From CAYVMD01 sp964452465 (GTDB lineage Bacteria; Armatimonadota; JACIXR01), in assembly GCA_964452465.1 (NCBI GenBank), contig CAYVMD010000077.1, positions 1-5,475 of the forward strand: a DNA stretch of 5,475 nt. Reading direction: 5' to 3'. Shown piece by piece: positions 1-5,475 of the stretch. How positions within the stretch are numbered: position 1 is the stretch's first letter; each line of letters opens with the position of its first letter. The notes beneath the pieces are model-generated. The model searched no databases. It saw only the letters and a program-made list of their open reading frames with translations, and was not told the origin of the DNA. A program made the translations under genes and the position numbers.

Positions 1-1
1 T

Positions 2-907
2 ATGGAGGTTTGGGAGGAAGAGACGCCTCCTCCCCGGGAGGTCTTAAAGGAAAAGATAAAGGATTGCGATGGGGTATTAACCCTTCTTACGGATAAGATG
101 GATGGGGAAATGATGGATTGCGCCCCCAAGTTGAGGGTTATCTCCAATTACGCGGTGGGATACGATAACATAGATGTAGAGGAGGCGACGCGAAGGGGGA
201 TAATGGTGACGAACACGCCAGGGGTGCTCACGGAAACGACCGCCGATCTCGCTTTCGCCTTGATACTGGCTACAGCAAGGAGGATAGTGGAGGCGGACAA
301 ATACACGCGGTCGGGGCAATGGAAGACCTGGGGACCTATGCTCCTTTTAGGGCAGGATGTTTATGGAGCGACCTTGGGTATAATCGGATTGGGGCGGATA
401 GGTTCTGCGGTGGCGAGGAGGGCGAAGGGGTTTGATATGAAGGTGATATATTATGACGCCCAAAGAAACGAGAAGGCAGAGAAGGAATTGGGGGTCGAGT
501 ATAGGGATCTCCATACCCTCCTCCAGGAAGCGGATATCGTCACCATTCATACCCCCTTAACTAAGGAGACTTATCATATGATAGGGGAGAAGGAACTCTC
601 GTTGATGAAGCCCACCGCCATACTGGTGAACACGGCGAGAGGACCCATCGTGGATCAAAAAGCGTTATATAAGGTCCTGAAGGAAAGGAGGATTTTCGGA
701 GCGGGGCTGGATGTCTATGAGAAGGAACCCATAGATAAGGACGATCCCCTTTTGGAATTGGACAATGTGGTCCTCCTTCCTCACATAGGCTCCGCATCGG
801 TGGCGACGAGAGGAAAGATGGCGATAATGGCGGTGGAGAACCTCCTCGCCGGTTTGCGTGGGGAAGTTCCTCCCCACCTCGTCAACCCCGAGGTGCTGAA
901 GAAGTAG
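2..907 (+). CDS. D-2-hydroxyacid dehydrogenase, glyoxylate/hydroxypyruvate reductase type (5'-partial)
   Basis: Cytoplasmic NAD(P)H-dependent reductase of the D-isomer-specific 2-hydroxyacid dehydrogenase family, probably reducing glyoxylate or hydroxypyruvate to glycolate or D-glycerate. The 301 visible residues contain the substrate-domain motif YAVGYDNID (50-58), TNTPGVLTETTADLAFAL (70-87), the Rossmann glycine motif GLGRIG (129-134), and the catalytic trio Arg213 (NTARGP), Glu242 (EKEP) and His261 (PHIGS). The C-terminus GEVPPHLVNPEVL matches archaeal and bacterial glyoxylate reductases (GyaR type), which I know from memory. Full-length members have about 325-335 residues and begin with a strand (KVF/Y-T type) that is absent here. 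So about 25 N-terminal residues lie left of the window, and the ATG at position 2 is probably internal. Asp152 at the end of the second Rossmann strand (YYDAQR) suggests NADH preference. It converges with the sugar isomerase gene 18 bases away. The family is secure. The exact substrate is inferred; phosphoglycerate or another 2-oxoacid remains possible. Confidence 0.93.
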   Translation: MEVWEEETPPPREVLKEKIKDCDGVLTLLTDKMDGEMMDCAPKLRVISNYAVGYDNIDVEEATRRGIMVTNTPGVLTETTADLAFALILATARRIVEADKYTRSGQWKTWGPMLLLGQDVYGATLGIIGLGRIGSAVARRAKGFDMKVIYYDAQRNEKAEKELGVEYRDLHTLLQEADIVTIHTPLTKETYHMIGEKELSLMKPTAILVNTARGPIVDQKALYKVLKERRIFGAGLDVYEKEPIDKDDPLLELDNVVLLPHIGSASVATRGKMAIMAVENLLAGLRGEVPPHLVNPEVLKK

Positions 908-925
908 TTTGTCTTTGAAGTCGAT
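908..925. other. Convergent intergenic gap without a recognisable terminator
   Basis: These 18 bases separate the TAG of the rightward dehydrogenase from the TAA of the leftward isomerase. The gap is AT-rich compared with the genes but has no stem-loop followed by a T-tract on either strand. The two transcripts must end inside the opposite gene, by factor-dependent termination, or by a weak structure that I cannot confirm. Confidence 0.6.
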
Positions 926-1774
926 TTATTTGGGCAGGAGCTTCGCCTTTAACTCCTCGAGATATTCCTTCTCGTAGAGGATATCGCCTATCCTGTCCGC
1001 TCCTGCCTCCCTTTCTATTATCAGCGGCCCTTGGTAATTTATCTCTATAAACTTCTTAAGGCATCCCTCGATGTTCGCTTGTCCCTGTCCCAGGATCACC
1101 TCCTCGCCTAACTTTCCCTCCTCCTTCGGCCAGATGCCGTCCTTCATATGGGTGTTAACGATGTAATCCTTCAGCACTTCTATCCCTTCCAGGGAGGGTG
1201 CCTTGCCATAAAGGATAAGGTTAGCGGTATCGAAGTTCACCCGGCAGTTGGGGTAGCCCAACCTCTGGATGAACTGTCTTAATTCCTCGGGGGTCTCCTG
1301 CCCCGTCTCGAAGGCGAAGAGAAGCCCTAATTTCTGGCAATGGGCTACCACTTCCCCTACCGCCTTGAGCATTTCGTCGTAGAGGGGATCGGTTGTGTCG
1401 GGGGGGATGAATCCCACATGAGCAGCCATTATCCCCACCCCTATGCGAGCGGTGAATTCCGCCGTCCTCTTGGCGATCTCCACCCTTTCTGGGATCTTCT
1501 CCTTGTTGGCGAAGCCCACTGTTGCCCTCACCGTTGGGATATCATCGTAGCGCTCCCCGGGAAAGCCCGCGAAGACGGCGGTTACTTCCATCCCCGCCTT
1601 CTTAATCGCCTCCCGTAGGAAATCCTCCTTCTCCTTATCCCCTCCATAATTGAAGAAAGCATCCGCCCCCAACTGGCATACTCGAAATCCCATACCTTTG
1701 GCCAAGAAGAGGGCTTTCCTTATGTCGCTTTCCCCCAGGCAGGGGAGGAATACACCTACTTCCAATCTCTCCAT
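926..1774 (-). CDS. Sugar phosphate isomerase/epimerase-like TIM-barrel protein (AP endonuclease family 2 fold)
   Basis: A 282-residue soluble protein without signal peptide, in the xylose-isomerase-like TIM-barrel superfamily (PF01261). This superfamily includes D-tagatose 3-epimerase, hydroxypyruvate isomerase, inosose dehydratase and L-xylulose-5-phosphate 3-epimerase. The divalent-metal ligands expected for the fold appear in order: Glu156 (FAFETG), Asp182 (NFDTAN), His209 (NTHMKD) and Glu254 (IIERE). His119 (AAHVG) and the GQGQANI loop (229-235) also fit. Length matches the family's usual 260-300 residues, so the gene looks complete and active. The start is supported by AAGGAGG nine bases upstream. 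It is last in the leftward operon, five bases after the DUF4838 gene, so its likely job is converting a monosaccharide or keto-sugar released by that protein. The specific substrate cannot be read from the sequence. Hydroxypyruvate isomerase is one alternative, given the neighbouring dehydrogenase, but no diagnostic residue settles it. Confidence 0.9.
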   Translation of the reverse strand: MERLEVGVFLPCLGESDIRKALFLAKGMGFRVCQLGADAFFNYGGDKEKEDFLREAIKKAGMEVTAVFAGFPGERYDDIPTVRATVGFANKEKIPERVEIAKRTAEFTARIGVGIMAAHVGFIPPDTTDPLYDEMLKAVGEVVAHCQKLGLLFAFETGQETPEELRQFIQRLGYPNCRVNFDTANLILYGKAPSLEGIEVLKDYIVNTHMKDGIWPKEEGKLGEEVILGQGQANIEGCLKKFIEINYQGPLIIEREAGADRIGDILYEKEYLEELKAKLLPK

Positions 1775-1779
1775 CCTTG

Positions 1780-4700
1780 CTAACCTCCTTTCTGTAGTTC
1801 CCTTGAAGGTATAAGGTGATAATAATGCTCGAGCGAGATCTCCTCGCCCGGCTTCAGGTCCTTTTTGAGGGAGAAAAGCTCCAAATTGGAGAAATTCCTC
1901 CCCCAGTAAACCATCCCGGAGGAGACCTCTGAGGGATCGAACTCGTTCACCAATGCCAACTTCTTCTTAGTATCCACTATCGCCCATGCCCCTCCCTCCA
2001 GGTCTTCCTTGGAGATATGGTTATCCTCGGGATGCATATCCACCATTCGCCAACTTCCATCCCTTTGCCTCAACCAGAATTCCCTCCCCTCTATCCCGAA
2101 GACGAACTCGGGATGAACCCTTATACAGGCTCCCCCTCGCACATCCGGGGATTCGTTGCGGAGGATGGATTCTATCCCGAGCCTGTTTCCTTCCCGGCTG
2201 AAGGAGATCCTCCGGATGAGGGTCAACCCGTCGGGGAAGGCATGGCGTAGTCGAATGCTTGTTCTATCGGGGGATATCTCATGTTCATAGGGCTCCTGCC
2301 AGCCCGGTCCTCCGAATTCCTCCCCCACATATTCCTCGTAACCTCCCAAATCCCTCCAAGTGTTCCCCAAGAATAAGGGGAAAGGAGTTTGCCAAAGGAG
2401 CTCCACCTTATATCGTTTGTTATATATGCTCCAGATCCTTCCTCCGTAACTCGGGAGAATGGCGACCCTCATCTCCTCATTCTCCAATATGACGGGTTGG
2501 ATGAGGAGACGGGGTTCTATCTCCTCTTGAAAGGTCCTTTGGGGTTCCGCTAAGAACCTTTTTATTATGCGATCCTCCCACCATGGCGCCCAGCCATAGG
2601 TTTGGGGTCTATAGCCAAGGAGGCTACCTATGAAATCCTCCATTGGTGTTCCCTCGCTCAATTCGGACCATTTGAAAAGCGAGGCGATCTTTAAAAGTTG
2701 GGTGATCTTCTCCAGTTGTTCCTTGGAGGGGGCTTCGGCTGAGCCTTCTCCCTCCACCGTTGCCTTGGGGGGCGTTCCATAGAGCATGAGGTCGGCATAG
2801 AGGAGCCCTGCCTTCTCCTTCCATAGGCGTCTTAAGATAAGGTCGTCCCCCTTACAAGCCTTCTCCGCCTGGGAGAAATAGCGATAAGCCTCCTGGAAAA
2901 AGGAGGGAGGGAAGAGCTCCTTGGGAGGCAGGGTCCAGGGATTGAAATGCCCTACCTCGTTCTTTGTAGCCCGCTCTAATAGGGAGAGATATTTCTTCAT
3001 GTAGGGGGCGCCTGCCCCGAACCATGCCTTGAGGAATTCGTCGATGATCTTCTCTCTATCCGCATTAGGATTCCACATCATCCGGGGGACGACATAGGAG
3101 AAGAGATCGACCAAGTGCCCTCGGGCATCCATACCGCAGATGTAAACTCCCCTGATGTGGAGCCGTTGATATAGTTTGAGGTTTTCTATGTAGGCGAACA
3201 TGGCAGGGAAGGGCACGATGTGATGGATGTAATTCATGGGATAATCGAAGGTGAGGATCCCCCTTCCCCCCAAGGGGTGGACATTAGCCCAACCTTGCAG
3301 GACATTCAAATTTTCCTGATTGCATTTGGCACGCCAGGAGTGGATCTGGCAGGCTGAGATGGGGCAGAACCAGGCGAGGGCATTTTCCCTGGGCTTCGCT
3401 TTAAGCGGGGGATTATAGGCCTTCACATAGGCGAGGAAGGTGACGAATTTGTCGGGATGTTCCCTTGCCACGACATCCGCTATCTCGTTTGTGAACTGGA
3501 CGACCCTGTCGGATTTTATGTTGGGGCCAACATCCATATCCTTACAGCGAGGGCATTCGCACCAGAAATCGCTGTCGCCCACATGCACGGTGAAGTATTT
3601 GGCATCCTTCTTGGAATCCATGAGGGGGAGAAGCACGCCCAGGATAACCTTCCTCACCTCGGGGTTTGAGAGGCAGGGATGGAAGAGCGCCTCCGCCCAA
3701 CCGCTGTAATCGGAAGGGAGGGAATGCCTCCTCCCGTTCATAAAGGCGTAGTATTCGGGGTGAGCTTCCCCATACTTGGCGATGGGGATGTAGCCGTTCA
3801 TGGGATGATGCCAGAAGAAGGGGGAAGCGAGGACAGCGGGGACCTTTTCCTTGCCGATCACCTCGTCGTTTATCCCCGCATCGAGGTAGCATTTGAGGGT
3901 GTCGATGGTGGCGTCGAAGAAACGCCATTCGAAGGCGGGGTTTTCCCTTACCTCCAGGGGAGAGCTTATCTCCACCCTCTTCCTTTGGGGTACTACCTCG
4001 TATTCTCGGCTGTAGAACCCACAGCCAAGTATCTCCAACAGTTTGTAGACCGCGTAGACCGTTCCCCGGAATGTCTTGCCTCCCAGGAAGAGATTACCTC
4101 CTCGGGCGCGTAGGACGAAGCCGTCGTCATACATGCGCCCGAAATCGCTGGAAGTAAAGAGCCCCCACTCCTTGGCAAGGTCGCTCCTTCCTACCAAGAT
4201 CCATCCTTCCCCTTTTCCCTCTAAGTCATTCTCCGAGAAGATCTTCAGTTCCTTGCCGGTCATCTCCTTGAGGTACCTTATCAGCTCCTCTGCACATCCC
4301 TTCTCCACAGGATGAGCCTCCGCGCTCAAAACCACCCCTTTTACTTCGTGTTCCTTCCCCTTTTCTTTTATCACGATCCTGCCCTCCTCCTTGGGCTTCT
4401 CCATCCTTTTCTCGCAACGGATGAGGAGGGTGGTTTCTCCCAGATCATCCACTCCCACCGTGGGGGAGGGGAATAGCCAGACCTTCCTATCCTCGGGAGG
4501 AAACCAGTCGCTTCCCCGGGCGTCGTGGAGGACTATCTGCCCCCCGGAGAGGGATTGCACAACTATGTCGAAATCCCTATTGGTATGAATCCTCGCTTTC
4601 ACGAAGGCAGGGGGATAGTCATGTCCTCTTCCTACCACCTCCAGGGGGATTTTCCCCTTAGTTTTCCCCAAAAGGGTCTCCGCCTCGTATTCACAGCCCG

Positions 4701-5085
4701 CTACCAAATCGGTGGGGAACATCCCCGCCGAATACTCCTTGGGTCCTGGAGGAAGATCCCTCCTCTCCAATTTCAACTTGAGGCTGACGAGCACACCTTC
4801 CTCCCTCTCCTCGACCTCGTAAACCCCTGTTATGGCTCCATCTGGTGAGGAGACCTCTACTGCCAACTTTTTGTCTTCTCGCTTTACCTTCCCGCCCCGG
4901 AAGTAAAGGTAATCCTCTCCTTGGTAGTTTGGTCTCGCCAACCTCAAATAGGAACCATCGATGATCTCCTCTCCTTGCCAAGATATCCTTAACCCTCTTT
5001 CGCCTATATCCACCTCGTAGTCTCCATAGGAGAGCGGATGGGCTGGTGGCAGGGAGAGGAAGGATAACAGGAGGAAGAGCGTCAT
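1780..5085 (-). CDS. Secreted multidomain DUF4838 protein (glycoside-hydrolase-like) with C-terminal mutarotase-like domain
   Basis: A 1101-residue predicted exported protein (numbering from the ATG at 5085). In order: a hydrophobic leader (about 1-17, FLLLSFLSL); an unassigned beta-rich region (about 19-230); a domain like the N-terminal domain of GH20/GH67 enzymes (about 236-380, with ILVGRSD, DDGFVLR, FRGTVYAVYKLLEILGCGFY and EVVP); the DUF4838 core (about 383-690, with HHPMNG at 426-431, HVGDSDFWCECPRC at 501-514 and the SDRVVQFTNEIA helix at 525-536); a helical region (about 690-840); and a galactose-mutarotase-like beta-sandwich (about 860-1090, with ILPSYGGRIWSIYNK and VHPEF around His991). 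DUF4838 proteins are distant relatives of TIM-barrel glycoside hydrolases such as alpha-glucuronidases; their activity is mostly unproven, so action on a glycan is inferred. I chose the 5085 start for its AAAGGAGG site nine bases upstream and one-base spacing from the previous stop. In-frame ATGs at 5112 and 5127 would overlap the upstream gene but add a basic stretch (KERRK) before the leader. No frameshift is seen. Confidence 0.88.
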   Translation of the reverse strand: MTLFLLLSFLSLPPAHPLSYGDYEVDIGERGLRISWQGEEIIDGSYLRLARPNYQGEDYLYFRGGKVKREDKKLAVEVSSPDGAITGVYEVEEREEGVLVSLKLKLERRDLPPGPKEYSAGMFPTDLVAGCEYEAETLLGKTKGKIPLEVVGRGHDYPPAFVKARIHTNRDFDIVVQSLSGGQIVLHDARGSDWFPPEDRKVWLFPSPTVGVDDLGETTLLIRCEKRMEKPKEEGRIVIKEKGKEHEVKGVVLSAEAHPVEKGCAEELIRYLKEMTGKELKIFSENDLEGKGEGWILVGRSDLAKEWGLFTSSDFGRMYDDGFVLRARGGNLFLGGKTFRGTVYAVYKLLEILGCGFYSREYEVVPQRKRVEISSPLEVRENPAFEWRFFDATIDTLKCYLDAGINDEVIGKEKVPAVLASPFFWHHPMNGYIPIAKYGEAHPEYYAFMNGRRHSLPSDYSGWAEALFHPCLSNPEVRKVILGVLLPLMDSKKDAKYFTVHVGDSDFWCECPRCKDMDVGPNIKSDRVVQFTNEIADVVAREHPDKFVTFLAYVKAYNPPLKAKPRENALAWFCPISACQIHSWRAKCNQENLNVLQGWANVHPLGGRGILTFDYPMNYIHHIVPFPAMFAYIENLKLYQRLHIRGVYICGMDARGHLVDLFSYVVPRMMWNPNADREKIIDEFLKAWFGAGAPYMKKYLSLLERATKNEVGHFNPWTLPPKELFPPSFFQEAYRYFSQAEKACKGDDLILRRLWKEKAGLLYADLMLYGTPPKATVEGEGSAEAPSKEQLEKITQLLKIASLFKWSELSEGTPMEDFIGSLLGYRPQTYGWAPWWEDRIIKRFLAEPQRTFQEEIEPRLLIQPVILENEEMRVAILPSYGGRIWSIYNKRYKVELLWQTPFPLFLGNTWRDLGGYEEYVGEEFGGPGWQEPYEHEISPDRTSIRLRHAFPDGLTLIRRISFSREGNRLGIESILRNESPDVRGGACIRVHPEFVFGIEGREFWLRQRDGSWRMVDMHPEDNHISKEDLEGGAWAIVDTKKKLALVNEFDPSEVSSGMVYWGRNFSNLELFSLKKDLKPGEEISLEHYYHLIPSRELQKGG
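1784..1790 (-). promoter_or_regulatory. Ribosome binding site of the TIM-barrel isomerase gene
   Basis: Reads AAGGAGG on the minus strand, nine bases before the ATG at 1774. It is formed by the final Lys-Gly-Gly codons of the DUF4838 gene just before its TAG stop (1782-1780). The overlap of signal and coding sequence implies coupled translation of the two genes. Confidence 0.8.
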
Positions 5086-5086
5086 C

Positions 5087-5475
5087 TCACTTTTCCTCCT
5101 TTCCTTCCACATCGTCGAATAGGACATCTCCCCCCTCCCCCACGAGGCGGAGGTAAGCCTTGGTAGCGTCCGAGGGCGCTTTGACCTTGAGGGTTAAGAG
5201 TTGCCATTCCTCCTTGCATTGGGTAGAGGGTGTGGCATCCCTTAGGTGTTCCGAGGGGATGGCTACCTCGGTCGCCGAAGGCGAGCGAGGAGGACGTTCT
5301 TCTTCGGTTTGGGCAACCGATTCGTTGTATTCCTTCCACCAAAGCACCTCTATCCTTGCTTTTCCATTTCCCTTAACCCAGACGGAGAACTGGTAATCCT
5401 TTCCCCCCTCAACCGAGAAGACCTCCGAGTGGAGAAAGCCGATCCCCTTTTCCCCGCAGGACATGGAATAGCTTT
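5087..5475 (-). CDS. C-terminal carbohydrate-binding-module-like domain of an upstream operon protein (5'-partial)
   Basis: The reading frame is open to the right edge, so only the last ~128 residues are visible and the gene starts outside the window. The fragment resembles a CBM4/9-type jelly roll (PF02018-like): SYSM-SC at the edge, a strand ending FSVEGGKDYQFSVWVKG (16-32, counting from the Met at 5464), then ARIEVLWW, WQLLTLKVKAP (87-97), AYLRLVGEG and the closing VLFDDV (114-119). This order of 'pGk-Y-fSvWvk', 'W-l-v-aP-A-l-l' and 'v-FDDV' is typical of such domains attached to secreted glycan-active enzymes. A Pro/Ser/Thr/Glu-rich stretch (about 52-82) interrupts the sandwich as a long loop. 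The ATG at 5464 lies inside the fold and is unlikely to be the start. The TGA stop is one base before the DUF4838 ATG, showing an operon. Whether the missing part is a catalytic domain, a lipoprotein anchor or just a signal peptide is unknown. Confidence 0.72.
   Translation of the reverse strand, partial: SYSMSCGEKGIGFLHSEVFSVEGGKDYQFSVWVKGNGKARIEVLWWKEYNESVAQTEEERPPRSPSATEVAIPSEHLRDATPSTQCKEEWQLLTLKVKAPSDATKAYLRLVGEGGDVLFDDVEGKEEK
5095..5102 (-). promoter_or_regulatory. Ribosome binding site of the DUF4838 gene
   Basis: Reads AAAGGAGG on the minus strand, nine bases before the ATG at 5085. It lies inside the last codons (Lys-Glu-Glu) of the upstream CBM-like gene, whose TGA ends one base before the ATG (TGAGATG). 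This arrangement favours 5085 as the start over the upstream in-frame ATGs and suggests reinitiation or translational coupling. Confidence 0.75.

Noticed and set aside
2..4. ATG at the left edge as the true start of the dehydrogenase
   Set aside because: The family's first strand and about 25 residues are missing before it; it matches an internal position in homologues, and the upstream region is not visible.
858..877. Perfect 7-base inverted repeat (GTGGGGA / TCCCCAC, 6-base loop) near the end of the dehydrogenase gene, a possible terminator
   Set aside because: No T-tract follows on either strand, and it lies within codons for the family-conserved GEVPPHLVN C-terminus, so coding constraint explains it.
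1340..1618. 92-codon open frame on the plus strand opposite the TIM-barrel isomerase
   Set aside because: The minus-strand frame has all metal ligands of a known family; this one has no recognisable features.
3542..3928. 128-codon open frame on the minus strand in another frame of the DUF4838 gene
   Set aside because: It is rich in Arg, Pro and His with no domain pattern, as expected of an out-of-frame reading, and it lies inside the recognisable DUF4838 core.
3679..4113. 144-codon open frame on the plus strand opposite the DUF4838 gene
   Set aside because: It is fully antisense to a well-supported gene, has no recognisable domain, and arises readily because the biased coding sequence leaves few stops in the opposite frames.
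5462..5464. ATG as the start of a small 125-residue protein
   Set aside because: The frame stays open to the window edge and the preceding Ser-Tyr-Ser residues fit the start of the CBM-like fold, so the Met is probably internal.
1..5475. tRNA, rRNA, CRISPR, insertion sequence or attachment site
   Set aside because: Coding sequence fills all but about 24 bases, and I saw no repeat arrays, terminal inverted repeats or RNA-gene signatures.

Overview
The window holds four protein-coding genes and almost no non-coding DNA. Rightward, entering from the left edge, is the 3' part of a D-2-hydroxyacid dehydrogenase (2-907). Leftward, entering from the right edge, is a tightly packed three-gene operon. 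Its order is the C-terminal end of a carbohydrate-binding-module-like protein (5475-5087), then a very large predicted secreted DUF4838 protein (5085-1780), then a cytoplasmic xylose-isomerase-like TIM-barrel protein (1774-926). The two transcription units converge across an 18-base gap (908-925).

The operon genes are 1 and 5 bases apart. Each downstream gene has a strong Shine-Dalgarno sequence buried in the last codons of the gene before it, which points to one transcript with coupled translation. Both promoters lie outside the window, and I see no convincing terminator between the converging units.

Strong AGGAGG-type ribosome binding sites and an export-type N-terminus suggest a bacterium. 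All four coding strands are purine-rich and use many AGG/AGA arginine and ATA isoleucine codons, a style common in thermophiles. Large secreted DUF4838 proteins beside sugar isomerase/epimerase proteins resemble gene sets of uncultured saccharolytic lineages such as Armatimonadota/Fervidibacter-like bacteria. That placement is an impression and was not tested.

A working model, inferred only: the CBM-like protein and the DUF4838 protein bind and process a polysaccharide or uronic-acid-bearing glycan outside the cytoplasm, and the TIM-barrel isomerase/epimerase handles a released sugar inside. The convergent dehydrogenase reduces a small 2-oxoacid (glyoxylate or hydroxypyruvate type) and may or may not be related. 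The most notable item is the architecture of the DUF4838 protein, which ends in a galactose-mutarotase-like domain. The window shows no mobile element, RNA gene or CRISPR.
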